Assembly: GCA_002221725.1 (NCBI GenBank)
Contig: NJFT01000044.1
Span: forward strand, 1-64,000
DNA from: Scedosporium boydii
Taxonomy: Eukaryota; Ascomycota; Sordariomycetes; Microascales; Microascaceae
Length of the DNA: 64,000 bases
Direction of reading: 5' to 3'
The position numbers and the translations under genes are program-made. Shown here one piece after another: positions 24,825-36,814 of the stretch. Numbering within the stretch: the first letter of the stretch is position 1; every line of letters starts with the position of its first letter. The notes beneath the pieces are model-generated. The model was not told the origin of the DNA, did not search any database, and saw only the letters and a list, made by a program, of their open reading frames with translations.

Positions 24825-25409
24825 CTAGGCAGCTGGTGAAAGCGTTAGAGGTGTTCCTGGTTCGACCCTAGGTGAGCTGTGGATGTGATCCAGTTTTTCA
24901 TCCTCACTAGGATGGTCCTTGTCAACAGGATCGCTGATGCCGGCATATTCCCTCATTAACTGGGCACATTGAACTTTGAAGTCTTGGAAGAGAGCCTCCC
25001 GTGCCTCTGAAATCCGTGCCTTCAACGCGGCTTCACGTTCCTTGACTTTCCCGAGCTCGGCGTAAAATTCGGGAGATTTTCGAAACTGGCTGTGGAGAGA
25101 AATTTGTCTCGACATATATCCCCGGGGATGCTGGATCAACGCCCTGGCCATAGAAATATGTTGCACTGCGAGGTCCAAGACCTTCCTTTCTTGCTTAATC
25201 GCTTCCCTTCCTTGTTTCTCTTCTAGCCTTAGAGTGTCTAGCTTGGCGGACAGGTTTAGAAAGAGTTGAGAAAGCGCATCTTGGTACTTTTTACTGTCCC
25301 GGATAGTCTTCCCCGTGTGGTCGGGAAGCCCTCGGTAATTGTGGACATGGCTCCGTATGGCATTGAACCGCTTCTGGCTGTCGCGTAAGAGCTGCTTTTC
25401 GTCCTTCAT
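24825..25409 (-). CDS. Hypothetical helical protein
   Basis: A single uninterrupted frame of 194 codons from the ATG at 25409 to TAG at 24825. The composition is highly charged and helical (LRLEEKQGREAIKQERKVLD, KVKEREAALKARISEAREAL), suggesting one or two coiled-coil segments, with a Pro/Ser-rich C-terminus. I recognise no family. It stands alone with gene-poor flanks, so it could be an intact small gene or a surviving exon of a larger one. A telomere-like repeat lies about 75 bp upstream of the start. Confidence 0.5.
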   Translation of the reverse strand: MKDEKQLLRDSQKRFNAIRSHVHNYRGLPDHTGKTIRDSKKYQDALSQLFLNLSAKLDTLRLEEKQGREAIKQERKVLDLAVQHISMARALIQHPRGYMSRQISLHSQFRKSPEFYAELGKVKEREAALKARISEAREALFQDFKVQCAQLMREYAGISDPVDKDHPSEDEKLDHIHSSPRVEPGTPLTLSPAA

Positions 25410-25483
25410 CTTGATATAAGGGCAAGCGGCTGGAAATCGGAATCTTGTATTCTCTGTAGCTACTCCAGGAGCTAGGATTGGAT

Positions 25484-25500
25484 GCTAACCCTAACCCTAA
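25484..25500. repeat. Short interstitial telomere-like repeat
   Basis: CTAACCCTAACCCTAA contains two full CCCTAA units and a partial one. TTAGGG is the telomere unit of most filamentous ascomycetes. The array is very short and may be chance, or a remnant of break repair. Confidence 0.45.
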
Positions 25501-28500
25501 TAGCGGATTGACGGTGGGGGCTAACGTTCAGAAAGGAAGAATCAAAGTGAGACCAATATATCAAAACGGTTCATCGATGGGGACAGGAGAGAGTGAGGAG
25601 TTATATAGCTGGCCACAAGACGCTTCGTTTATGATGTCAGGTGGTCCGCTAATGGATTGGTATTAACATCATTTCACAGAAGTGATGGTTTGGAGGAAAG
25701 ACCGTGGAGACGACCGCATGACGTCGATTTTCAGGTAAAGGTGAACACATGTTCGAGCGTTTATATTAAATAGGAGAATGAGAATTACTGTAAGTTTAAC
25801 TATGCTCCTTTCTCCCTTTTCTAAGTTCCAGCCAAATCACCCAACGCGAACCTAGCCGAAAGCGGTTTCTGAGGAGGACATCCGCATCTCGGAGCACAAT
25901 TCGCCAACAGATAAGTGACGACCCGGCTACCCAACCAACCAACCACAGAGGCCTCGGTACGGCTATCCATCATCTCGTCATTTGGCCAAGGAAGTGTCTG
26001 ACATTGCTTGGTCCATTCGGTTGCCTCCACCGGGCCATCCTGCTCGTCTGGGAGATCTGGACACTCGCCTGACCATGGCAGGCAGCCCAGTCTCTTCCGT
26101 TTGACGATGCTGTCCAGAATTACCTTCTGCAGCGGCTTCATTTCCAAGGATGTCCAGTGGGAGAGGAGTTCCAGTTTCGAAGGAAGTTCTTTACTATACT
26201 TGATGCTTCTTGCGATTAAATATAACCTCTGTTTGATATGGCACTTTGAAGATACATTCCGACACTAACCTGATGTGACTCCCCGCATCCTGTTGTTTTG
26301 CCCAAGCCGCAGGGGACGGGGGTCCCCCGAAGCCGACTGAGTTACAGAACAGTTGCAGGCCCCGGTGATGTAACGGGGCCTACCAGACTAGCTGGGATTA
26401 TTTACTCGATGAAAAGTCCCCCAATATACACCCGCGAGTAGACCTAGAGCCAAAGAAAATAATTTCTCCTGTAACGCTTTTATCTTGTGCACCCCGAGAA
26501 CTTACGTACATGTACAACCCCCCTCTTTAGTAGGAGTTAGGAGGGATTCCCGACAGAACCCGTCATCCATGGTTTCGAGATCTTCGATGAATATTTGCGC
26601 GGCGGTCGGATCGGACTCGTAAAGTTGCCCAAACGTCGATCATTTCATGAACGAACTGGTGGCCTCACCGTTCGAACAGATTGAGAGGTATACCTGTCGG
26701 ACGGCCGGTCTGAAATTCGTGGCAGGCCAATACTGCTGATGCCATGGCCGTATTGAAAGATTGGTTCCGTCAGAATCGAACCTGTTCGGATCCTGATGTG
26801 AAAGAACTGCGCAAACGTCGACCTTGTTAGCCTGGAATACGAAGAACGCGGAGAGCGGGACAGAAGTGGATGATGCTTACGACAGATGGTAGATAAACGG
26901 GCTGGTTCAATCAGATGACTTGGCTTTTGCTCACTGCCAAGTCGCTATCAACGACTAGGAGCTGAAGGTGCTTATCCTTGAGACACTGCACCGAATCGTC
27001 AATTTCGTCGATGTCGGTGGTATTAGGGAGGTTAACCGGTTCCTCCGACCGCTTTGTCGAGTGGTTAGGTCATGGTTGCCGTTGGAGTTGCTTTCCACTC
27101 TTGCGCCAAATAGTTTTCCTTCCGTTTGTGGGTCCTCCTGGTTCACATTCCCCCCATTGGCGCTTGGCCAGGAGGGGATGGGAGAAGAGGGACCCGTCGA
27201 CCAGAACCACGGGCACGATGCCAGCAAGAAGGGCTTCCGCGAAGGACCGGAGCTTTTTGGAAGGGTGGGCTGTGAACCCAAAGACTTCCACGGGGGAAGC
27301 AAATGCGAAAAGGGCAAACTGGGCGAGGGTCACGATTAGGATTAGACAAGACCACTCCGCGTCCGTTAGCAGACTGGAGGAGGAGAGGAAGGGCTCGAAG
27401 GAGCCAGGCCCGCTATAGACAATTAACCAAGGGGGAAGAGATTGATATGAAAATGTGTGTCTGGAGAAGAGAGGGTCAAGAGATGTTGAAGAAGAGAAGG
27501 AAATATTATCTCCTTCGTCAAATGGCTGGTGGTTTTACAGCTTGAGTGGGCAGGCACCTTCTCAAGTTGCCTGCACTAATAGAGAAGGTTTAGCGCTCGC
27601 CCGTGTCTCCGTCCAAAGCTTCTTCCTGCCTACACTAGATGCGATTGGTGATTGTGATCACGTATACACCCCTGCGGAAGTAACAATTGTTCGGGGCCTG
27701 TAATGATTGTGGGCTCAACTTCCCTCGTAAAGAAAAGAGAGCTTGAGGCGGTGTTTCCTCAATGAGGAAACCCGTTGATGCCCTTCTATTGTGATGCGCG
27801 AGAATGGGCTAAACTCTTATAAATGCATCCAGTTTTGGGAAAGAATGACGGGAGAATCGGGACAGGAACTATGGAAGACCCTATCTTGTTATAGATGTCT
27901 TCCCTCTCAGTATTTGGCCATTCCTTCCTCCTCGAATGAAGAAGTGGCAGAGTACAAGATCATGTTTAACAGGCTCCTTACAATTGTCATTAATACCAAA
28001 ACACGTGTTGTCGTCCCCAATTAGCGATGTACCTCACCCTCCACATGAATCCGCCTGGATGGTAGGAGGAGGGACAGTCTACGGATGTCGGTGCGGAGGG
28101 GGTTGAGGACTGTCGTGTACGGCCGGGGCACATGGCACTTTGTGCATTTAATGTCGTCAAGATTCGCCTCGTACGAATCTGTTCTTTCAACCGGAGAAAG
28201 AGTGATGATCGCGGAGCCGTGACCGGCATCCTTGCCTCAAAGTGGCAACGGAAGCATAATCCGAAAGGAGCCGTTACAAGTCGGGTAAACGGGCCACCAG
28301 CGAATCTGCCCTCTGTGTTCTATTGTGTATGATGGCCCTTTTCTGTCCTGTGTGAGACTTCCTCCTATGCTTCCATCGTGATGAGGGAAACACAAATGTT
28401 CAAGAGGGGACTAAAATGTTCGAGGAAGGCAGACGCAGTCGCGCCTTCCTGGCTTCCCGGCCCAATCTTCGAACCGGGAATCAAGTCTTATATACCAAAT

Positions 28501-29515
28501 TTGGAGTACAAATTCTAATAGCAAAGAACCCTCGCAGCTTAGTCGTTATCCCCATGGACTTCTAAGAATTGTAGCTGGTAGCACTGGGTTCGAAAAGCCT
28601 CTTCGGCTTTTCTTTTTTTTTCTACTTTTTTTTTTTTAACGATCCTTCTACCCCTTAATATCCCCTATAAGACATTGATATGCGCTAAGAAAAGATCAGT
28701 AGAATTTGGTAATTAGATAGAGTCTCAAGCTTAGAGATGCTGGAGTTGTGGAGTCCCTGACCTCATAGCACATTTGATGCGAGACAACTGCTTGTCCGGG
28801 TCGCAAGTAATGAATTAATGATACTTGATGGTCGATCTGTTATGGTGTATGGCCTCTGTTGCGAAAAGGGGCCCAGCTTCCCAATCATCTACCAGTGCTC
28901 GAGAAGCATTGTCGTCTGCTTCCGATGGGGTTGCTTTACCAGGAGCATTGTTAGGTTTTGTGAGGACTCGCCTGTTATTGGGTTTCCAAGGCAGGTTTGT
29001 CTGACCGATCTGAGCCCTTATGACTTACAGGAAAAGCTCCGCGTCCTTTATACGGTTTTGGCGATCTATCTCTCCATTCTCGCTCTCTGGTTCCGCGCCA
29101 TCTTCCGTTCTCTAAAATCGTCGCCGAAAGCTTGAAGTTGGAGAGGCGCCTTCTGATTGGCTGCTTAAAGAACCATACTTTTTCCCGCACAGGAACCAAA
29201 GATCGTAAGACAACAAGACACGCAAAACTTAACCCAAACGAACATGGAAGAACAATGCCGCCTCAATCGGAACCAGGCAAAACAAAACCTTTTCTGCTGG
29301 AATTACCGTAGAAAGATACCGGCGGGAGCGGACTCCTTCTTGGGGTGGTGGCAACAGGGGCGGGGTCCTTGATGCGAAACAATTCCGAGTGAGCGTTGAG
29401 CTTCAGACATCGGATATGAAAAATCACGAACGTGTGCCAGCAGCCCTACAACCAACTATATATTTCCTGTCACCGAGAAATAATCATCACCCCTCAGGAT
29501 TAGGCTCGTCTGATC
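25501..29515. other. Gene-poor region (4 kb) upstream of the Zn2Cys6 gene
   Basis: Short ORFs crowd both strands (for example around 26955-27420) but none shows a domain, a plausible exon chain or biased composition. A hairpin followed by T-runs at 28593-28640 is listed separately. The segment may be decayed sequence. I cannot identify the parent element. Confidence 0.4.
28593..28638 (+). terminator. Perfect 7-bp hairpin followed by long T tracts
   Basis: AAAAGCC (28593-28599) pairs with GGCTTTT (28605-28611) around a 5-nt loop, followed at once by a T-rich run and a second run of about twelve Ts. Just before it is GGGTTCGA, close to the start of a Pol III B-box (GGTTCGANTCC), and TATATA lies about 100 bp upstream (28490-28495). 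In a fungus the T-runs would end Pol III transcription. No tRNA fold fits. Confidence 0.3.
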
Positions 29516-31723
29516 ATGGACTCCGGTGCCCACCGTCGGCGACTGGGTGGATCGGGTTCCGGAGGAGATGGGAATGCGAGGGCAGCCAAGGTAGTCGCGA
29601 GACTCAGCTGCGAAATGTGCAGACAACGCAAAACAAAATGCGACAAGTTAAATCCCTGCACGAGTTGTATGAGGCTCGGTGTACCCTGCATCCCTGTCGA
29701 ACGCCCTCGCCTTCCGCGGGGACGGCATCGCGGAGGGGTACAGTCGACTTCATCGGAGGATCACCCTCGTGACGACAGCAGTCTCGACGTCGATGTGGAT
29801 GCAGGGCTGGATGCACATTTACTGGAACAGCCCACTTCCAATCAATCTCAGCCGCCCGCGCTTCTACAGCAATCCATAAGCCAACCGACGACATCATTAG
29901 GCTCACAGAGTCCGCAGAGCTCCTCCGATCGCCTCATCTTCAACACCATTCCAGATCCCTCGAGTCAGGAATCCGACCCGTTGGAACACAAAGGCTGGGT
30001 TAAAAAGCACCTAGTAGAAGTCTTCCTCGTGCGAGTAGATCCCATCTTTAAGATTTTGCATCGACCATCCATCACATTGCATCTAATCCAAGGAACGTCA
30101 TATCTCGACTACGAACCCGATCATCCGGCAGTTGAAGCCTTGAGCAGTGCCATTTATTACGTTTCAGTCGGTAGCCTGAGTGAGGAGGAGTGTGCGTCCG
30201 TCTTTAGCTGTGAAAAGAAGTCGATATTGCCTGTCTTCCGCTCAGTGACAGAAAAGTCGCTGGCTCGGGTTGGGCTTGTTACCACGGAGGACATAACTGT
30301 GTTACAGGCGTTTTTACTCTACTTGGTAGGTGTCTACTGGAACCAAGGGCGATAAAATGAAAGACAAAAAACTCCACATGTTGGAATCCACGCTTATGGG
30401 TACTTTTTCTAGCTTGCGACTCGTGCCTATGACCGCACGCGGCAAGTCTGGACTTTAATGAGCCTTGCATTTCGAATCGGACAGGCATTGGCTCTTCATC
30501 TAGACCCGCCTCCCGTACCAACGAAGCCATTTGATCTAGAAATGCGCAGGCGCCTACGATATGCTATGGCTCTCTTGGACCTGCAGACGTCGTTTGACCG
30601 GTTAACGACGCCCATCGTACCCCTCAGCTGGATGCAGACTCCATACCCTGCGAACGTAAACGACGCAAGTTTCAACATCAACCTCGACAGCCCACTATCA
30701 GACACGGCGGAGTTGGCATTCACAGACATGACTTTTCCCGTGCTGGTCTGTAGGGCACAGACGGTATGTCGACAGGTTGACATGACCTTGGCTCTGGATC
30801 CCAGCGACTCTGCCTTCGACACGATCCAGGCGCGCCGTGGCTACGTCGAAGACTTTCGAAGATGGGTCCTCACACTCCTCCGCCACTGCGACCCCGAAAA
30901 TAACCCTCTTCATTGGTACGCTGTCCAAGTCGCCGAGTGGATCATAGCCCAGCTCCACGTCGCTGTCGAGAGGCCACTTCGCAAGCACCCGAACTATAAT
31001 CCCCCGAGATCCGGTTTTAGCTTACTGCAGGTCTGCACTGATATCCTCCAGAGATCTCAGAATCTGGTACGGGACCCGCGCGGTAAATCGTGGAGTTGGT
31101 TCGAGTCGATTTTCACCCCCTGGCACGCTCTTTCTGTTGCCATGGCCGAACTGTGTGTGTGCGAGGATCTCGCTACTGTCGAAAGTTATTGGGATCTAGT
31201 GGAGAAAGCCTACGCTCGTTCGGCGGAGTTGATGGCGAAATCCCAGAGCGAGATGCCCTGGAAGCCGATGGAGAAATTGATGAAGAAGGCCCGCGCGAGA
31301 CGGAGCAGCCTTCTGCAAAGGAACAGCGCCCAGATGGACTCTTCCGCCACGCTACCCGGCCGACCTGGTCCGTTGTCTTCGCTCGAGTCCTCGTTCCAGA
31401 ATCAACTCCAGCCCGTGCGAAACTTTTATCAAGGCGGAGAAGACGAGGATGTAGCACAGAGTTCCGTGCTTCCTGCATTGTCCTTTCTCCGCAACCTCAC
31501 GGCCGAAGAGGCCCCGCCGTCGACAACCTCGACTGCGATTTCGCCTTTGCCGTATACCCAGCCTCCTATAGCACCGGTGTATTCCGGGCCCCAGGAAGCT
31601 CTGGGAAATAGTGGCGGGATTGATAGTGGGAGTATTGATGGTAGTGCTGAATGGGCTAACTGGGAGAGCTTTCTCGACGATTTGTATATGCCGGATAATG
31701 CATGGGCCTCGAGTTGGTCGTGA
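29516..31723 (+). CDS. Zn2Cys6 transcription factor with fungal-specific domain
   Basis: Two exons (29516-30325, 30413-31723) give 706 residues. The binuclear zinc cluster is intact at residues 32-58: six Cys with spacing C-x2-C-x6-C-x5-C-x2-C-x6-C, including the basic stretch RQRKTKC that contacts DNA. A Gln/Ser/Pro-rich linker follows. The middle region (from about 170) contains VDPIFKILHRPS and, after the splice, RTRQVWTLMSLAFRIGQALALHLD, both hallmarks of the Fungal_trans regulatory domain. The Ser/Pro-rich C-terminus with Trp and acidic residues (WANWESFLDDLYMPD) could be an activation region. Targets are unknown. Its nearest neighbours are an unannotated 4-kb stretch upstream and the small secreted protein gene downstream. 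Confidence 0.92.
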
Positions 31724-32667
31724 CCCGGAAATGGATGGGGGTTACCCGGGAACATTAGTGAATGAAAAAAGAGGCCCTCTAATTCTCCTTTACTCGTTTG
31801 ACGCGGGATATGATTAAATCTATCCAATTTTGTCCATGAACGTCTAGTTTTGCTCAATTTCCCTGTTCCAGAGAAACTTGAGCTACCTGCCTCGAGTACA
31901 TTTGGCTTGCATCACTGAATGAACCATTCCCCTGTGTGCTTACTTCTTGGAGAGAACATAGAAGCCTCGAAATGTGCCCTCCTAGAAAGATAAAGCCTCA
32001 CCAAGATTGAAGAGCCTCAAGCTTTCAAATAGGCAATTCGCAGGGAACATCCCTGCGAGGCGAGCTTTCGTGGCGGGGACTGCCGGGTGCTCCAAGGTTC
32101 CCGGAGTGCAATTTGGAAGGACCGGAATATATATTTAGGCCCTGTCGTCCAATCGCCGGATATACGTTGATATCCGCGCCCGGGGCGTGAGTCGGAGAGA
32201 GGGGATGTGATTGGAAGCAGGCCAAGATTCGTGCCGTCCCAGAGGTTCGGGGTTTCGGGTCTTGATAGCAGGCTCTCCACCAGCGATTCACCGCGAAGCT
32301 CTCTCCAGATTAAACCCGGTAAATCCCTCTTCTCGATTGACCTCTCATAGCCTGTGTATGATATTATTCCGATGAGTGCCTTGGATGATGTGCTTTACCA
32401 GCCCTTGATCGGCCAATGAGGAGCGCGACTGAGTCTTTGTAGCTCTTGCATCGCCGAGCCGCGCAGCGAGAAGAACAGGAAAGAATGCGCCGATACCTAT
32501 AACTCACTGATCAGACCAGCCTATAAGAGCAGGTCCTGACTTGATGGTCAATCTTGTGGTAGGATAAGAAGGCCTTCTCTGATCTTTCCCCTTCTTCCCT
32601 CACTCAATCGTCTGCAAGACAGTCCGCGGCCATCAACGCCAAAGGTTTCCCATCAACTGACCTAAAA
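31724..32667. other. Intergenic region, Zn2Cys6 gene / secreted-protein gene
   Basis: About 940 bp. CTATAAG at 32520-32526 and the pyrimidine-rich run around 32580-32605 look like the core promoter of the secreted-protein gene starting at 32668. No gene was seen in between. Confidence 0.45.
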
Positions 32668-33086
32668 ATGCTACACAGAGTATATTCCAATTTTGTGGCT
32701 CTGGCCCTTGCAGCTACATTGGCCCAGGCCCAATATCCTTTCGGTCTTCCTTACTTCATTCCCTGTACGTCCACAACCTGATCTTGTCTTGCCAACTTCG
32801 CTGACTAGAATTTCTAGGTGACGGCCCGTGGTGGAATGGGCAACCATGTCCCGATAACTCTCACTGTTGGAGTATTAGCTTGTGAGGATAAACCTCTCTT
32901 GGCTCTTCCATGCCATAACATAACTAATCGATCCTCCTCCGCAGTGCCTCCTGGGCTGGTCCTGACTGGGCTCTGTGCCGGCCGGATAGTATGGCAAATC
33001 CCGACGAGATATCACCTCAAGAGCCCGCACCACCCCCGCCTCTGCCCACGGTCGGACTAGTACCTGACGAACCGATCCTACCGTGA
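32668..33086 (+). CDS. Small secreted Cys-containing protein (effector-like)
   Basis: Three exons (32668-32764, 32818-32881, 32945-33086) give exactly 100 residues. Residues 1-21 form a classical signal peptide (basic start, hydrophobic core VALALAATLAQA, Ala-Gln-Ala cleavage site). The mature part has four Cys at about 33, 43, 49 and 65, with conserved-looking Trp-rich segments (CDGPWWNGQPC, CWSISFASWAGPDW) and a Pro-rich acidic tail. Both introns are canonical (GTACGT..TAG, 53 nt; GTGAGG..CAG, 63 nt) and all phases agree. No known family is recognised. Small size, a signal peptide and paired cysteines fit candidate effectors or secreted antimicrobial-like proteins, but no function is shown. 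A TATA-like box and CT-rich leader support a real promoter. Confidence 0.75.
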
Positions 33087-33673
33087 TATATTTGAGCGTT
33101 AGCAGAAGCACTGCGCTCGCGTGCTGAGATCGATACTGAGGATATAATGTGCTGCTACATGAGAAAAACGGCTTTGGGATGGTAATTGTATCTGACGGAT
33201 TCAGGGGTCCTTAGCACCTCTCCAGAGTTACGCACCAGAGAACAATCTCTCCGTTTTCACCCACATGTGATCAATAACGTTCTGTATTACAGTGGAAAAC
33301 TCCTTAAAGAGCGAATGATATTTACACTCAATGGACTCTTCGTCACTTGCTTCAGAGGAATTGGTAGTAACTGAGTCTGTGTGTTGTGGAAGAGAACCTT
33401 CAACATTGGACCGCGCTGACCTTTCACAGCAAGGTCAACAAAGGATCCTGGGACGGTACTTATATCCGTCATTGTATCAGAGAAGTCGAGGCAGGATTGG
33501 TGTTCGGATCTCCATCGAAGAGTTGGAAGTGTCCGCAGCTCGCCATTGTAGTCAAGGCTTCCTTGCTAGACCATCCGCTGCCCCTATCCAGTAAGCCATC
33601 GATTGAGTGAGCGATCTTATATATGACAACATTGAATCCTCCTCATATCTGAAACTATGAAAGCCATCTCACC
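33087..33673 (+). other. Possible decayed coding stretch
   Basis: A frame at about 33386-33610 (74 codons, with TYIRHCIREVEAGLVFGSPS) reads like protein. An upstream frame near 33310-33360 (NDIYTQWTLRHLLQRNW) might join over a short GTAGTA intron, but stops lie just upstream and no start is evident. I cannot assign a family. It may be a remnant. Confidence 0.25.
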
Positions 33674-36052
33674 CTACTGCCGCAAATGCTGGGGTTTTGA
33701 TCTCCTTGATCTCCAGCGCCGGCGCGCCCAACCACCAATCGCGTAAGAGAAGTAAGCAAGGAGGGCAGCAACCCAAACCCAGCCATTGATGTTGAATCCA
33801 ATAAGCCAACCGATAGACAAAATTACGTAGACTCCAACGTCACAGGCAGCAGGTTTCCACCTGACTGGCAGGGCAGTTCCCATACCGCCTCTACCTGTGG
33901 CCCGTCGTTGACGAAGCGCTTGGAAGACAGGAAACCATAGCGTCGATAGGTTCCACCCTATGACAACCATGGGAGATATGCCATAGAAAAAGTACTCAAA
34001 AAGGCCCCAGGGTAAATTGTCGAAATTTAGGATGCCTACAGAGACTGCCTGGGGGGCCTGGATGGAGACCTGCAGGTTCACAACTAGGGAGATGAGCAAG
34101 ATAAGGTGAGTAATGAGCTGGCGGAGGAAGACGTGCGATAAGAGCCAGAGGAAGGCTCTCAGGACCCCGAGGGCAATAAGCGGCACGAGAACGGCCACCA
34201 CAGTCAGCGGCCCAGCAATGATACCGAACCACTTAGTCGACCAGGCGGATCGATTGATCTCAGTAGTGTTCATGCCGAAAAATCCCTAGATTCAAACTAT
34301 TAGTGTGGCCCGCCAAACACCACTTTATTATTAAAACGCACCGAAACGGCTGAGATGGGGACGAAGAAGGCGGCCAAAAAGGTTAGATAGGATATACTAC
34401 GGGACTGAGATACGCCATGCAGGTCGATGGTCTGCGTCATGTCAGTCAGGTCGCTAATACAAGGGCGTTCAAACCGGGCCATGCCTACCAGAGTTCGGAT
34501 TTTGTTCGCCTCTTCACAGACTGTGGTCGTGTCTGCCTTGAGTGATTCGCACATCGTGGTGATCGACCACATCCAGTCTGGCTTATAGCCCAGCTCCCAG
34601 CCGTCCGGGATGGCTTGGATGATGGTAGAGAGGGCGCTAGTCAGTCGCTTGTTTTGTTCTAAATGGTTCATCAACATGACGCATGCAAGCACACCCCCGC
34701 TCTTAGGGCTAGACACATTTCGGTATCGCTACCTCCCGTCAGCATAGGCTCTGTAGAGTGGAGCGGGGACCTTAACTAACAAGAATGTCTATTGTATCAG
34801 CATACTTGAGCAAATGCATCCGTGCGTCATTGAGGGACAGGAGATAGACGTAGTAGCAGCCCTCGATCCAGTGGTATGTCAGCTTCTCAATAGTCGCCGC
34901 GTACCTGTCGGCGAGGAGAGTGTGGAGCTGGTTGGCATATGTGCTCGCGGCGACCTCGTCAGAGAAGGCCACGATACTAGACCAAACCGGACTTTTGTTC
35001 CTTCAAGAGCCCCAAATAGAGACTGTAGACATGGAATTCGGCCGTTGACCGTGTATCTTGTGTCGCTCCATCCACATGTAGTCAGTTGAAAAGGTGGGAT
35101 GCGGCCCGGGGAAACGAAGGACTTGGGTTGAGCAAGGCGGTGCACTATCCCGAACCTTCTCAGTGGAACACCACTTGCCTTGGCACGAGGAAATATAAAG
35201 TCACTAATTTGTAAAGAGTAAAGGGCGACTCGAGAATACATACTTGTCGGGGGCGCAGATATTAGGTCTCCGTTAGCTGCTCGCCCGGCACGGGAAGCAC
35301 GGCAGCCATGAACGCACAAAGATCCGCGACACGAAAACCTAGGAAGTACTTCATAAGCAGGAGGCTTGAGACGACTATAGTGTCAGAGTAGGTTTTGATC
35401 TGTGTTCTCCTGGAATGTAGCCTCGTCGACAGAAGGAGGTGGTCGGGATCCGATGGCGACCGTCGCGAGCACACGAAATAATAGTTCTTGGTCGTGTCGG
35501 AGCTTTCCACCTCAGCAAGCAGTACTATAGACAATCTATACGGAGCAACAAGCCATACTGTAGAGTGTCAGTTCGCTTCTTTTTGGCCGAAGACAGGACC
35601 ACATATCCTCATATGCCGCAGTTCGGTAGAGAAATGAACAAGGTCATCAGCCATTCTGAGCTCGAACCTGCGCTTATTGAGGGTGCCTGAGATGCCATTA
35701 GAAGTGCTCGAGGTCCATGTTCAGCCTTCATCTTACCGTATTCATTCAACGCAATGACATCGGCCGAAAACCATGGCAGGTCCCCGTTGCCAGTCCTGGG
35801 AATACCCGCCAGGGTCCTCCAAGACCACTCACGAAGGGTCTTGGGAGACTTTTGCCACTTGAGCGTCTGGAAAGCCTCGGCTGCCTTTGACACGAACCAC
35901 CTCTGCTGCGCCGTGCAGGAAAGAATGTCAAATTCGTCGCTCGGCTGTGCCATCTCGGCTTTGCACTGCTTGAGCGCCTCCTCGACCAGGGTCGCCACGG
36001 ACAGAGTGCCCGTGGCAGCAGTGTCGGTCAATGGGACAGCCCTGAGAACCAT
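33674..36052 (-). CDS. CorA-like membrane protein, middle exons unresolved or disrupted
   Basis: The N-terminal exon (36052-35737) and C-terminal exons (34728-34342, 34285-33674) are clear. The last join creates AVSGFFGMNTTEI, holding the GMN signature of CorA-type Mg2+ channels at the end of a predicted helix, followed by several hydrophobic spans (LTVVAVLVPLIALGVL, LITHLILLISLVVNL, and two near the C-terminus) and a basic tail. Upstream segments include ARMHLLKYADTIDIL and ELGYKPDWMW. In the middle, an in-frame TGA at 35570-35568 must be removed by a 45-nt intron (35602-35558, with a CTGAC branch-like site) or is a true stop. Near 34980 the evident frame shifts without a credible splice pair. 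So the gene is either mis-modelled by me, carries very short introns, or is degenerate. Its start lies about 760 bp from the divergent NACHT gene. Confidence 0.6.
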
Positions 36053-36814
36053 TGTGAAGACTTTGTGAGGCAGAAATGAAGCCGCTCTAGGGGTTCGGAT
36101 TCAAGGAGAGGAGAAAAATCAAGACTTGCAGCTGGAGCAGCTGAGAGATCGAGACCTACATCTTTAGATCATGTTTAGGGAGCAAGCTGCAGCCTGGTGA
36201 TAATTCATTGTTTCAGATTACCCCTGGCCCCTGGCGCTGTCGCGAGGAATCCTGGCGGCAGCTGTCCTATCACAGGGTTGGTTCCTCGCCCTCCTTCTCT
36301 CAATGAGACATTTGCCATATGCACAGTCCAACAACTAAAGAGAGTGGTCCGATAGTTGCTGATAATAGAAAAGAATAAACTGTGAGGGCGGTCATATTAA
36401 GACAGTGCTAGAGTATCACCAGGGACCAGGACGCCTAGAGTTTTGGAGGTCTGCATTACATTCGCTATACATGCTAGACTTCACTGAATAGAGCACTGTC
36501 GGAATATTAGGGCAAGATAGGTAGGTAGACGCCCCGGCAGTTAAGAACAGGATGTATATAGATGGGATAACCATGGACTCAGGGCTGGGGTGCGGTGTCT
36601 GGTGCTCTTATGCGCAGTTCTCGATGCGGAGAACGATTTACTTCGTCAACTTGTGTAACATCAATGCCTCAAGGGTGCATTACGCATTACGTAAACTTGT
36701 TCAGCTGGAGCCTGGTCCCTATGTGAATGAATCCCTGCGGTTTTCTTCTCCTCTTTTCCTGCTTGAACCCCTCTTTCTTGGCTTTTTATCCATGGATAAT
36801 GAAGAGTCGTGAAA
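36053..36814. promoter_or_regulatory. Shared divergent promoter region, CorA-like / NACHT genes
   Basis: About 760 bp separates the two start codons. No gene fits inside. A TATATA element at 36554-36559 lies about 260 bp upstream of the NACHT gene start. Confidence 0.4.

Noticed and set aside
28540..28620. Possible tRNA gene because of GGGTTCGA near T-runs
   Set aside because: The bases around TTCGA do not form a T-arm and no acceptor stem or anticodon arm can be drawn.
32818..33060. 80-codon plus-strand ORF read as its own gene
   Set aside because: Its sequence spans two exons and an intron of the secreted-protein gene in a different frame.
34814..35089. Plus-strand ORF opposite the CorA-like gene
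   Set aside because: It is antisense to clear CorA-like coding sequence (ARMHLLKYADTIDIL).
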